Source: Sphagnum magellanicum (Eukaryota > Streptophyta > Sphagnopsida > Sphagnales > Sphagnaceae). From it: a stretch of 64,000 bases of DNA. The stretch is from positions 22,516,256-22,580,255 of the forward strand of contig CM038910.1 of assembly GCA_021904315.1 (NCBI GenBank), in the 5' to 3' direction. Position numbers and translations under genes: made by a program. The stretch's first letter is position 1. Every line of letters begins with the position of its first letter. Shown piece after piece: positions 22,448-33,151 of the stretch. Below the pieces are notes generated by a model. It was given only the letters and a program-made list of their open reading frames with translations, had not been told where the DNA came from and made no database searches.

Positions 22448-23908
22448 ATGGCAACTGAGGAAAACACCTGGGCTACCAACATCAAGAAGGAACTCCAGGA
22501 ACGACCAAGGAACCCAAATCGTGATGACCTAGATCAGTTTGAGCAGCAAGATGGACTTCTCTTTCGAAATAACCTGATTTATGTACCCGAAGGACCTATA
22601 CGCCTAAAAATCCTGAGAGAATGTCACGACAACACCCTGGCGAGTCACTTTGGAATAGCACGGACTCACGAACTAGTGTCAAGGACTTACTAGTGGCCCA
22701 AAATGAACAAGCTGCTACGGGAGTATGTCAAGTCTTGTGATACATGTGTTCGATCCAAGGCTCCCAGACATCACCCGTTTGGACTTCTACAGCCTCTGTC
22801 GATTCCTAGCCGACCTTGGGGATCTATTGCAATGGACTTCATCACAAACCTCCCTATTGTCATAACCAAGAATTCAATACTGGTTGTGGTCGATCGACTC
22901 ACCAAAATGGCCCATTTCACCCCTTGTTCCAAATCAATCACGGCAGAAGAGACAGCTCAGTTAATTCTGGACGGGAACGTCTGACTGCATGGACTCCCCG
23001 AGGAAATTGTGTCCGACAGAGGTCCTCAGTTTACATCCAAGTTCTGGCATCGTCTATTCGAGCTTCTTGGAGTTAACATTTGGCTATTTTCAGCTTTCCA
23101 CCCCGAGACAGATGGACAAACCGAACGAACAAACCAGACACTCGAGCAATACCTTCGCTGCACTGTGAACTACCAACAGGACGACTGGCTAGACCTACTA
23201 TCTCAAGCAGAGTTTGCTTATAACAACACAACACATGCATCGACCGGGATCAGTCCATTCTTTGCCAATTACGATTTTCATCCCAGGTTTAACCTTGAAA
23301 TTCCTGGAGACTCCGTAAACCCCTCGGCTAAAGAAAGGGCCACGAGGCTTGGACAGGTTCAACAGAACCTTATGGCAGAAATCAAGCTAACATAAGAGTG
23401 GCAAAAGAAGCAAGCAGACCGTCGACGCAAGGACCATCCAAACTTCAAGGTTGGAGACAAGGTCTGGCTTCTCAGAAAGAACATTGCTACCACTCGCTCA
23501 TGTGCCAAGTTGGATTATAAGCGCCTCGGACCTTTCAAAATCGCCAAATTGGTTAGTCAAGTGGCTTGCCAGTTGGAGCTTCCACCCCAGTTCAAAATCC
23601 ACAATGTTTTCCATGTCTCCTTGCTTGAGCCCTATCATGAAAACCCGATCCTAGAACGTCATCAAGAACCCCCAGCTCCAGTCGAAATTGAAGGCCAAGA
23701 AAAGTTTGAAGTTCAGGAGGTCTTGGACTCCAAGAAGATTCGTGGAAAGCTCCTGTACCTTGTCTTTTGGCGAGGTTATCCTCCTTCTGAAGCTACTTGG
23801 GAACCTGTTGGAAACCTAGTTCATGCCCAAGACTTAGTTAATCGGTTTCACCAACGGTATCCTAACAAACCGGCTCCATCTGGAAGATGTCGCTTGAGGA
23901 GAGGATAA
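22448..23908 (+). pseudogene. Integrase plus chromodomain of the nested Gypsy element
   Basis: The integrase joins cDNA to the genome. Zinc-binding residues are in HDNTLASHFG and CDTCVRSKA, and the catalytic D, D and E lie in AMDFITNLP, VSDRGPQFTS and QTLEQYLR. The GPF region LGPFKIAKLVSQ is followed by NVFHVSLLEPY. A C-terminal chromodomain (about 23690-23870; YLVFWRGYPPSEATWEP, DLVNRFHQ) would target methylated histone tails. Stops lie near 22691 (TAG), 22982 (TGA) and 23393 (TAA), the latter two fitting CGA and CAA changed by C-to-T. Confidence 0.92.
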
Positions 23909-24175
23909 TGTCATGGCCTAGGATATTTTGGGATACTTTGGGCAATGTCATGTCCTAGGATATTTTGGGATATTTTTGGCAATATCATGGCCTAAGATAT
24001 TTTGGGATACTTTTGGCACTATCATGGCCTAGGATATTTTGGGACTAGTATGGTTCAAGGTTATAAAAGGAGATAGTCTGGGGAACAACCTGTCAGCAGA
24101 TCAACACCAGTTGATGGATCAATAAAGCTTGTCTTGTCTTGTAATTCTCCACTTGTTTGTAATCGGTCCATAACA
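23909..24175 (+). repeat. 3' LTR of the nested Gypsy element
   Basis: It runs from TGTCATGG to CATAACA, preceded by a purine tract GAGGAGAGGATAA. It is followed by the target duplication CCGAT at 24176-24180 and the resumption of repeat X. Confidence 0.95.
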
Positions 24176-24202
24176 CCGATGGACGTCAGATGGAAGTCCA
24201 AC

Positions 24203-25294
24203 AACAGAGTGGTTCCACCACCACATGAACGACCTGGTCTTATTCAAAAGGTACATTCAAAGCTTGAACACTTTGGAGTTAAGCGTATTTATAACCTTCT
24301 CACTCCTCATTACCATTGGAGAGGTATGTATGTTCAAGTCCTAGACATCATTGCTAGGTGTGAACAATGTGATAGAGTGAGAACCTCTTTCTCCTTTCAA
24401 CAGCTCACGCTTTCTCCATTCCCTATTCAGGGCATGTTTTGTCATTGGTCATGTGATTTAGCTGGAGAATTACCACAAACCTCCAGGGGTAATGTTTACA
24501 TCATGATTATGATTGAGGATTTTTCAAAGTGGGTTGAGCTTGTTGCGCTACCGGACAAGTCATCACACAACATTAGCCAAGCTTTTTTACAACAGGTTCT
24601 AAGTAGGTTTAGGGCTGGCCTGAGTGCCTTACTAATCAAGGATCAGAATTCAGGGGAGAATTCCAAGACCTACTTGACCATGCTTTCATTGACCATCATC
24701 AAACTTCAAAAGATCATCCCCAAGCTGATGGCCTTGCAGAGAGGATGGTTCAAACGTGCAAAAAGGAACTTTGGAATATTTGCCTCACTAAAAACAAAGA
24801 GGATTGAGACTTAGCCTTCCCTTACATCGCTATAGGTTACAAGATGTCCAAACACGCCTCTTTGTCTCATTTCTCTCCTTACTTTTTATTTTTTGGGAAA
24901 CGTCCCATTCTACTTTCTTCCATTGTTGTTCAAATGGAACAGGTTGTGGACTTGGACTCCCAGCCACTTGGGTTAGGGTCATTGCAAAAAGGGCTGCTCT
25001 ATACAAGAGGGTTATGCCCATGGCCATGGAGAACCTATCCATTGCACAACATCAAAACACCTTACGGTATGCACACACACGAGGTGATAGTTACAAACTT
25101 AAAGTGAAACAATTTGATGTTGGTGATTTTGTGTATCTCTAGCGGTAACCCAATGATACTCTAAACACTTCTTCTGGTCGCACTATCTTAAGGATTAAGG
25201 CATCAAGCCTTTAAGTGTGTTGGAGTTGTAAAGAGCTGATGGACGCACAATTCAAGATCATTCCAAAAATTCTGCGCCTTGCCACCTGCCAAAC
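24203..25294 (+). pseudogene. Integrase of the outer Gypsy element, second segment (broken)
   Basis: It begins immediately after repeat X and re-reads the HHCC region already present at 17524-17711: VVPPPHERPGLIQ, HSKLEHFGVKRIY, HYHWRGMY and ARCEQCDR. The core follows with CDLAGELPQTSRGNVYIMIMIE (first catalytic Asp), then is frameshifted around the second Asp (about 24630). Later fragments in other frames include YRLQDVQ-like and PMAMENLSIAQH regions and KQFDVGDFVYL near 25142. The two copies of the overlapping segment differ substantially. Confidence 0.85.
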
Positions 25295-25498
25295 TTGGAT
25301 CTTACCATCATCACGTTGACTTGGATTCCTCCACTTGATTATCCATGTCAAGTATGTCAAAAGACAAATGATGCTGATCAGATGCTGTTTTGTGACAACT
25401 GTAATGGTGGATACCATCTCTTCTGCCTCAAACCGAAGCTCACACAAGTTCCCACCAACAATTGGTACTGTTCATCATGTTCTCCTACAGCACCTTGA
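25295..25498 (+). pseudogene. PHD finger at the C-terminus of the outer Gypsy polyprotein
   Basis: This is a C4HC3 zinc finger of the type that reads histone H3 tails. The open frame contains all eight ligands in order: CQVC, then CDNC, then H-L-F-C, and finally CSSC. Its span is 25346-25480, ending with Trp-Tyr before the last Cys pair, as in typical PHD fingers. It takes the position where chromoviruses carry a chromodomain. The frame ends at a TGA at 25496-25498, followed within 45 bases by the purine tract and the LTR. The finger itself has no stop, although the upstream frame is damaged. Confidence 0.85.
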
Positions 25499-25548
25499 TT
25501 CCTATTCAGATCATGCCACGCTTTTCCTGGCTCAAATCTGGGGGGAGA

Positions 25549-25606
25549 TACTACGGATTTACACCTTTATGACACCGTACGTCACAACATTACACGTCAC
25601 GACAAC
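25549..25606. repeat. 55-bp repeat between purine tract and 3' LTR
   Basis: TACTACGGATTTACACC through CACGACA recurs at 26040-26095 as TACTATGGATTTACACC through CATGACA. Starting right after the purine tract, it could be the true start of the LTR. Confidence 0.7.
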
Positions 25607-25916
25607 TATCATGCCTGTACATGGCCTCATACATGATGGCCAGTTATGGGCATGCCCATGTGCACTTTTAAGGTTAATGTACGGTCTTAGGCGACTATAC
25701 GTTGTTAGGTACTTAGGGTTTCAATTGGTTGACGACAATATAAAAGGCCAAGCCCTTCCTTTCTCTCTTTAGTTTTTCTAGAATTCCTTTGTCAATAAAG
25801 TTTCCTCCATAATCAGATAGGATTTCTAGATGCTCATAGCGGCCATTGCACGCCCACCGTCTACATACATTACATCTTCTTTTTTCTTTGCCATTCAATT
25901 CTTTCTTTCATTCAAT
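25607..25916 (+). repeat. 3' LTR of the outer Gypsy element
   Basis: It matches 7198-7507 over 310 bases, with a TATA-like sequence AATATAAAAGGCC near 25738 and CAATAAAG near 25793. It begins TATCATGCC where the 5' copy begins TGTTATGCC. Confidence 0.8.
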
Positions 25917-26095
25917 ATACATGAGAATTTCATTTCAACCTCCTCTTGTGCATTGTATATATATGTGTATGCGTGCATCTTTTTTTGGTTGATTAGTTTA
26001 TACCTTTGACTGGCTTTAATCATTTTGTTTAGTAAAATTTACTATGGATTTACACCCTTACGACACCATACGTCACGACACTACACGTCATGACA
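25917..26095. other. Tail of the insertion with second 55-bp repeat
   Basis: This sequence lies between the 3' LTR match and the resumption of host DNA. It includes a TATATATGTGTATG low-complexity stretch and the second copy of the 55-bp repeat (26040-26095). It is absent from copy 2. Confidence 0.65.
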
Positions 26096-28177
26096 AAAAA
26101 GGTTGTTTCATGACATTAAGGTCTTTCATGGCATATTCAACAATCTAAAAAACAAATGTTGTTCAATAGACACATTTTGGTCACTATTACATGTGTATGA
26201 TCATCGTTAAAAAATTATGTCATCTATTGTGAGCATGAAGATGACGTAATTTGCCACCCTAGACCCTAATGTCCTCTCTTGGGATTATCAATCATAAGGA
26301 ATCTCCACTGATTCCTAGACCCTTAGCTTTTTACCCAAGGAGCAAATGGCCCATGAAGGATTCAAGGCCCTAGTAGTAGGCCATTGGTCTTTGCTAGCAC
26401 CCCAACCATGGCCATTGCCCTTTCACTAGTACATGAGTTTAGGATGTACTATAATAGGTAGATTAAATTGGTAGACAATTTTATTTTTTGAATGGCACAA
26501 ATGAATGGATTTATTATGAAGAAGGAAACAAAACAGCTCGCCCCTCCCCCCTCCCCCCCCCCCCAAAACAATTTTGTAGACAAATTTGACCCTCCAAGAA
26601 AATTGTAAAGATTGGGTGCCAATTAGTGTTTTTCTTTTTTGTGCGAATTCTTTGCATAAAATGAAAAAAAAAAAATACATGCACATGAATTTTTTTTTGA
26701 TTTTAAGGGATTTTTTCACCATTTCTCGAAATAAAAATAATTAAATTAGCTAGATTTAGTCCTAGGCACTTTGTAGGTCACCGCTCTGAGTAGCACTCTT
26801 GTAAAAATGCTACAGCCCTACCTAGGACAGTCACCATTTAATGCTAGTTAACGCTGGGGATCCTCACCAGTGGACCTACTCGAGGATTTCAAAAAGAAAA
26901 AACCTGGTGCCAATCAGCCTTTTTTTTTCCTTTTTTTTTAAGTGCGAAATTTCGCCAAAATGAGAAAATAAAAATAAATTTTAAAAGAGAATATTCCGTC
27001 AAAATATTCCTTTTTGAAGGGAAAAAAAATCTTTCAATTTCTTTATAATTATATAAGTCATCACATTTGGACGTTGATTTGAGTTTGGTAACATTTTTAT
27101 AAATAGTGTTTTTTCTATTTAACACAGGTTGTAAAAATGTGTTGCCATTGAATGGTAAATCCCTTTTGGGATTCTATGCAATGACAGAACATTAGAAATT
27201 TGAGAAAAAAAGTTACCTGTGCCAAGTGCCAATCCAATCTTGGTTGAAAGAAAAGAAAAAAAGGAAAACTGGTGTTGGGCATGTAGGTAAAGTAAACTGG
27301 CCCATCATCAAACACTAGCTTATCACCAAACACTTTGGCACATCTTTCTCAATTCTTCTCCATTTTGAGTGATTTAAAACGTTAGAGGAGCACCTTCTCA
27401 AGCTTTAAAAATAATCTTTGGAATGCAAAGGAGCAGTCAAACAAGAGCAGTTAGGAAAATACATTTTTTCAAATTGCAAAATGCGTTTTTTTTCATCAGT
27501 GCATAACTTACTCATTTTATTTTTGGTTCAAATTGAGCAATTTAAACTGCTCTGAAATCACCATCTTAAACTTTACAAAGCATGTTCTAACTCTAAAGGC
27601 AATAAAGTAATATTTACGAATTTTTTGAGGGGTTTGAAAATAGGTCATGAGTTGTTCGATCAAGAATTTTTTTCATAAAAATGACCTCCTCTACTTTGGA
27701 GGGCTGTAACTTTCTTACCTCTAGTCCATTTTGGCTGATTTTGAATGCAATAGATGCACAAAGAAGAGGGCTCCATCTACTCTTTAGAAACCATAAACAA
27801 TGGGGCCCTCCTGCAACAATGGCGAGAAACCCTACCTTAAATGTACAATTACTAGCCTCTCTACCCCAGTTGTTGTCAATAAAAAAATTTATGAAACAAA
27901 CAGAAAAAACAAAATGACCTTTGATTGAGCTACAGTGAACCAGCACCCATCACTGCACCATGAAGGATGGATGGTAAGTGGTCAGGAAACAGTTTTCTGT
28001 TGGGTTCCAGTTCACTAGCTAACCATGGTGGTTAGCTCAGTAGCTTTTTTTTTGTTACCTACCTCCTACCAGGTATGTAAGTAAAATCAGCCCTTACCAA
28101 TGTATAAACCACCTATTTACCTAGTAGTTACTTATTTTTTAACCTATCTACCTACATATGAGACCTATTTCTTACAG
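26096..28177. other. Intergenic DNA of duplication copy 1, no gene recognised
   Basis: It matches 50686-52774. It contains a poly-C tract (about 26545-26565) that is longer in copy 2, several poly-A/T runs and AT-rich sequence. Small ORFs are not conserved between the copies in a protein-like way. Confidence 0.6.
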
Positions 28178-28314
28178 AATTGATTACCAAGGTGAAACCA
28201 AATTTTAACTCAGTTGAGGTTCATCCACAATTGAATAATAACAGACATCCAGTGGACAGTGCACTGGTGGGTGCTAGTTCACTCTGTTTGTACAGGGAAC
28301 AAACCCATGCTTCA
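28178..28314 (+). other. Exon-like open segment, unrecognised
   Basis: After CTTACAG, an open frame reads LITKVKPNFNSVEVHPQL and continues to the edge of a MITE. It is preserved with only two residue changes in copy 2 (52775-52909). Further exon-like pieces follow at about 28511-28612 and 28867-28938 (the latter ends at a GTAAGT), and at about 29018-29075, where copy 2 is frameshifted. No family was recognised. A decayed gene or chance are both possible. Confidence 0.3.
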
Positions 28315-28508
28315 GGTGCATTCACACTTGGTGTTAGGGAGTCACATAACACCATTCTTCTCATTTAGGACTTACACCTGCTTACTATGAACATTTTATG
28401 TTAACATTCACTTAACATTAAGCTATTGCCCATTTAACATTGGGTGCCACCTAGGATGACACCTAGATTTCCATTTAACACTGACTTAACATCAAGTGTG
28501 AATGCACC
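28315..28508. mobile_element. MITE, 194 bp
   Basis: The terminal inverted repeats are GGTGCATTCACACTTG and CAAGTGTGAATGCACC. The interior is shared with 6590-6787. The equivalent insertion in copy 2 is 52910-53103. Confidence 0.8.
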
Positions 28509-28695
28509 ATTAGATGATATTGACATCTACTTAGAAAGAACCTGGCAAAATTCTTATACCCATGAGAGAGGACGGAATCAGATCAAGGATGATGAGAAGG
28601 TCATCGGGATTCAGTAGGTTGCCCTCAGCAACATCTTCTAACTTCTATCCAACGTTGAGAAGATCTAGTTAGGTAGAAGAAAAACTGTTTTTTAC

Positions 28696-28776
28696 ATGCA
28701 ACTACACATGTTGTATGCAACTAAAAAATGTTACATCCAATTATTTTTGAGTTGCATGCGACATGTGTAGTTGCAT
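28696..28776. repeat. Fold-back repeat, 27-bp arms
   Basis: Arms 28696-28722 and 28750-28776 are reverse complements at 25 of 27 positions, with a 27-base loop. The arm motif TGCAACTACACATG resembles CACTA subterminal motifs elsewhere in the window. It is conserved in copy 2 at 53291-53371. Confidence 0.8.
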
Positions 28777-31038
28777 AAGACAAGTTAAAAATAAAATAAA
28801 AATTTATTAATATAATGAAATCTCACCTAAGTTTTGTGTCTTTCTGCACGTACCTCTTTTATGTAGAAGAATCAAGGCAACTCCTTTTCATTGTTCCAGC
28901 AACATCCACAGATCATTGCAATGCTCACAATCCAAGTAAGTAATTCTATTTGCATGATAGCAAAATGTGGAGATATTATATTACTACTCACAAAGTCTTG
29001 GAATTCTTGCTCTACAGGTTGATCCACAACGGCCTTTAAACCCCCAGAAAAGACTTACATTTAGAGGAGAGTACTAAGGGGCATCTCTATGCACACCCCC
29101 CTATTTGGGCCTCTACTAGCGTTTACAGTATCCCACATAGAGTGTGAACAATTTCCCCATCCTTATCCTTAAACATGAAATGTTGGATACTACACAAGGT
29201 GAGAGACTACTTAAATGTAGTCACAACCTAGGCCAATCTTTATGGCTAGCCAATCACAAGTAGTCATTTTCTTTTGTACTAACCCCTTTAAAGTTATTGT
29301 ATCTTTTCCATATTTTCGGGTACAAAGTCCAAACGCAATTTCATAGTATCTAATAGCTGGACTTCATTTGAAATCATGTTTACAGGTGATTTTTATTGCT
29401 GCCATTGCTTAGCATCTCCACCCACAGCAATAAAATGGCCTGTACAGTGTCTTTTGATTCCAATCAAACAGAATGAAACTCAGTTGAGGCCTATAAAGAG
29501 GTTACACTTACAGCGCCCTCCAAGATGGTCAGTATTTAGAAATGACTGTTTTTTATTGCCAGTCATAATAAGCCCAGGTGGTGACATTCAAAATAATCTA
29601 TTACTGTATACTACTCATTTTTTCATGTTTTGGAAGAGTGGGGAGAGGGGGAGGAAGAAGGTTTGGAGAATTAATTTACATTTTATGTTGTTTGTGGTGA
29701 ACACTAATACCATTGAGCCGCAAAAAGGGAGTGTGAGTTGAGATCTGCAGCAGTGCTCAGTATGTGACCCTGCAAAAGTGTGTCTCATATACAAAGTCAA
29801 TACATGCCAGTTTGGCTCAGCAAAATAGTTTCCACCTAACATTCTGCACAGGAGGACGAGGCTGGCAAGAGGCAGAGAAACACCTAACGCCTGCTGTTGA
29901 TTGGCTAGATACTTTGATTGGTCCACGTGGGTTGCTAGTAGAATTCGGTCTTTCACCTTTTGCAGTCCAAGTTTCAGTTTTATGGGTGAGGTTGGGAAAA
30001 AAGTAAATAACTAATCTTGGATGTCAGAAATACTCTTAGAGGGCCACATACTGAACATGGATGGAGCCAGTGTAAAAGTATGTTAAATAGGGTGACATTG
30101 TGAAGTTGATAAGCAAGTCAATGAATGGGATCCCAGAATCCAATATATAAGGTGGGTCAAAGGTGACTAAATCTTCCAGCCAAAACTCCTTTGAAGTTGT
30201 AAGGTCATACTAGAATCTTGCACACCCCAAATTGAACAAATATTGAAAAGGTTTGGTGCAACCAGAAAACAACAACTCAGAGCCTGTAATTGACAGAAAA
30301 GCTGGAAACCAAGGGTTTATAAAAGACAATATAAATAAGTGGATTCATATTGATATGCAAACCGCGTATAGATAAAGCTAGCAAACACCATGCTTTGCAA
30401 CAATTAACAACTGGCCTGTCTGGCCCATCGAAGATGGCCAATCACTAGCATGGGACTATGGACAAGTGTATGGTTATGGGTCCAAGTGCACCGATGCAAG
30501 CCTCATATTGTCCAACTTTACCAGCCTTATTCAAATAGTGTAAGCTTGACTTACAGGAGCATGTATGTACTTAGAAGTCATTCAGAAGCACAATCTGGTG
30601 GCACAGGCTTTTTGCAGATAAAAGGGGATTTTACTCACCAAGTGTTGGGTTAGATTAGATTTCATGCACTTCATTTGACCCTATTCCACACAAATCATTT
30701 GTGCAATCTTCACAAGATCTTTCAATACTGAGGCCCCCACCTGAATAGTACATCGAGACACATTTTTCTAATTCTAAAATGTAGCATTGTGACAAGTTAG
30801 TGAGGAGGGAAGTTTATGAAAGCCTCAATAGCAGCAAAACTATATTACAACTTGTATCCAAAGTGGACCTCCGTTTGTGGTTCTCCACTTTTGAGGGCCG
30901 CACTGCACTTCCAAGGTCTTCACCACTGGGCCTTTAGTTAGCTCCTCTAGCCTAATCGGTTTTGTATCCAGTGGATCTCTCAACACTTTTTTCCCTCTAT
31001 TTTGACCTCCTTGTATTTCTTGATTTTAAAACCCTAGT
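28777..31038. other. Intergenic DNA, no gene recognised
   Basis: It matches about 53372-55607. ORFs such as 29376-29741 (plus) and 29615-29956 (minus) overlap each other, differ in length between the copies and match no family I know. The region contains no repeat larger than short homopolymers. Confidence 0.5.
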
Positions 31039-31150
31039 TGGGTCTTTCAGCTCAATGGTTTAGAATGCTACCTAAACATGGGGAAGGTCTTGAATTCAAC
31101 TTCTTGAAATTTTGACAATGTAGGCCCAAGATTGTTTTTTTTTGGGGCCC
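31039..31150 (+). repeat. tRNA-derived SINE-like sequence A
   Basis: An A-box-like CAGCTCAATGGTTTAGAATG is followed about 35 bases later by a B-box-like TCTTGAATTCAAC, and a poly-T/GGCCC tail follows. The same sequence is at about 55608-55720. The match to RNA polymerase III boxes is imperfect. Confidence 0.45.
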
Positions 31151-31699
31151 CTTTATGATTAATTAGTGCCAAACATCAATTGTAGGTACAATGACCAACT
31201 CTAGGGGCCATGAGATGACTAGCTCCTCCTTGCTTTCATTGGTTCTACTTAGTGTTTTTATTTGTGGCGAATTTTCACCACATGACAACAAAAAAAATGC
31301 ATGGTGAATGGCTTTGAGGATTTTGAGTCATAGGATCTGAAAAAATCAAAATGATGCAACATGGATGAGCAAAGTAGCCATCTTGTTGATTGATGATCCC
31401 ATGTTGCCTACTTTGTTTTATAGTGACATTATCTTGTGTCCACTCTATCCAATGGGGACATTACACTTTTGTTCACTCTGTTCAACGGTGACAATACAAT
31501 TTTGGCCTTAACATGACCCCCTTGTATTCTGGATTCTGTCTTCAAAATTCTATGAATAGTAAAGTATAGATTTGCATTGTCAAAGAACAATTACATAATC
31601 ATTCTAATTGTTCTAAATGAACTAAGTGTTCCTCTTAAGGCACCAATGTAACCTTTTGTGCTACACTATTCACGTTCTAAGTTGTGGATTGTTCTACCT

Positions 31700-33151
31700 C
31701 TTCTATAGATAACCTTTCATTCTAAGGTTGAATATGCGAAATTTGTTGATACAATTCTTGATGTACCTCTTCAATGGTCTTTGTATGAACATTATTTCCT
31801 TCCTTTAGAAGTGTCCCCTATTGGAGTAGCTATACCATAAATTGCAAAGTGAGAAACAATTTGTGTTGTCATGTACTTAATAAAATATGTTGTTTTTTAT
31901 ATTTGTTGTAGCAATTGTTCCTACATTTCTATGGCTACATATGTAGTATGTTCCACTATTTGAATGTTTTTTGGCTCAACAATGTCATTCTCCATTGCAT
32001 CTCCTCCCTTCATTTCTTCAAGCACCGCTTATTATACTTATGATGCTCCTCCACTTGTACTTGCTTGAAATTGCTCTATGATTGATTACACAAAGTTATC
32101 TTCTAGAATGACAAAAAGAAATTCATAAACAAATATGGATAGGCTTCCTTATACACTTTGAGATTCCTCTTGTATTTGGCTTCATCTGCTTTATGTTCTT
32201 TAAACAAACCATTAACATCCTTCTATTGAATATCTTGGACTAAATTCCACTAGACATAATATCCGATGCACCTAGTTCCATGGACTTGTGTTTAGTCCTC
32301 AAGATAATATTTTGCATCAACAAATTGTTATACTCTTGAAGTTTGTGCTTTGAAGAGTATGGCTCCATACCTTTTAGTTTATCCACAATTGCTTTTATAT
32401 GCTTGGAATCATGTTGAAATGACTAAATTGCCCTGTTACATGTAGCTTATGTTTGTTCCTTTGCCAACAATGCATCATTCTTTTGATGTACAACAATTTT
32501 AATATCTTGTTTGAGCTTTAAAATTTTTGTTTCCTACTCTTCTACAACATGATCCAAACTACTCTTATCCTTTTGTAATGCTACAAATTAGGCTTCAAAT
32601 TCATCTGCTTGTTTTTTCAGAGCCTAATATTTCAGATCCTCCTTCTCTTTGCTTCAATAGATCTCTTTCCTCCTTTATTCTATCCATAAATTCTAAGTGT
32701 TGTACCACATTGTGTTTCCTTTTACTCACTTGAAATAACTCCATGTATATCTTGTTCAACTATTGTTCCTTGGCTTGTTACACTTCTTTTTCTGAACTTC
32801 ATGAATTATCATCTTGTGTTTCAAATATTCCACTTCTTGTATTGCATGTTCAAGTTTGTTTTCCAAATCTAACTTTTATGTTTCAAGTTTGTTTCGCTAT
32901 AGTTTAAGTCCTAATAATTCAATCATCATTTGCTCCATCTTTTTGTTGTAATGTGCCAGATGTTGGAACAATCCAACAACCTTTAAATGTTCTTTTGTCT
33001 CTTGACTTAGAGATCCAAGTGTTTATGGTGTTTAAAAAACTAAAGCACCTCTTCTAGATGTCTCAACAAATAGTGTTACATTTCTATAAGTTCCATATTG
33101 AATTCCTACTACATAGGAACTTGCTAGCAATGATGCTAATTTTCATGTTGT
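31700..33151 (-). pseudogene. Degenerate coiled-coil coding remnant
   Basis: Read on the minus strand, long stretches are open apart from TAG/TAA codons where Gln codons would fit. They give Lys/Glu/Gln-rich heptad-like sequence, for example ALQKDKSSLDHVVEE and KILKLKQDIKIVVHQKNDA. It lies downstream of, and on the same strand as, the Gypsy integrase remnant at 37020-38050. The copy 2 equivalent is 56100-57721. No named family is recognised. Confidence 0.5.

Larger units (their letters stand above)
17998..24175 (+). mobile_element. Nested Ty3/Gypsy chromovirus-type retrotransposon
   Basis: This is a complete but inactivated element. The 267-bp LTRs are 17998-18264 and 23909-24175, and the 5-bp target duplication CCGAT lies at 17993-17997 and 24176-24180. 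Coding order is gag, protease, reverse transcriptase, RNase H, integrase and chromodomain. The LTRs differ at roughly a dozen positions by eye (about 4-5%). Two single-base indels bracket the reverse transcriptase region and several stops interrupt the frame. It is inserted in repeat X within the outer Gypsy element, so it is younger than that element. Confidence 0.95.
7198..26095 (+). mobile_element. Degenerate Ty3/Gypsy retrotransposon carrying methyltransferase and PHD domains, with nested insertions
   Basis: This block is absent from the matching point of copy 2 (near 50686), so it is an insertion in copy 1. It has LTR-like ends (7198-7507 and 25607-25916), gag (8476-10262), retropepsin (to about 14200), cytosine methyltransferase (14569-15540), reverse transcriptase (15763-16890), RNase H (to about 17330), integrase (17360-17711 and 24203-25142) and a PHD finger (25346-25480). 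A purine tract, TGGGGGGAGA, lies at 25539-25548. It is interrupted by a CACTA element and by a younger Gypsy element. Many in-frame stops and several frameshifts show it is dead. The ends lack a clean 5-bp duplication, and a 55-bp segment appears twice at the 3' end but not at the 5' end. Confidence 0.88.

Noticed and set aside
29376..29956. Overlapping ORFs on both strands (also 54200-54703)
   Set aside because: Lengths differ between the copies, no domain is visible, and both strands are open over the same stretch.
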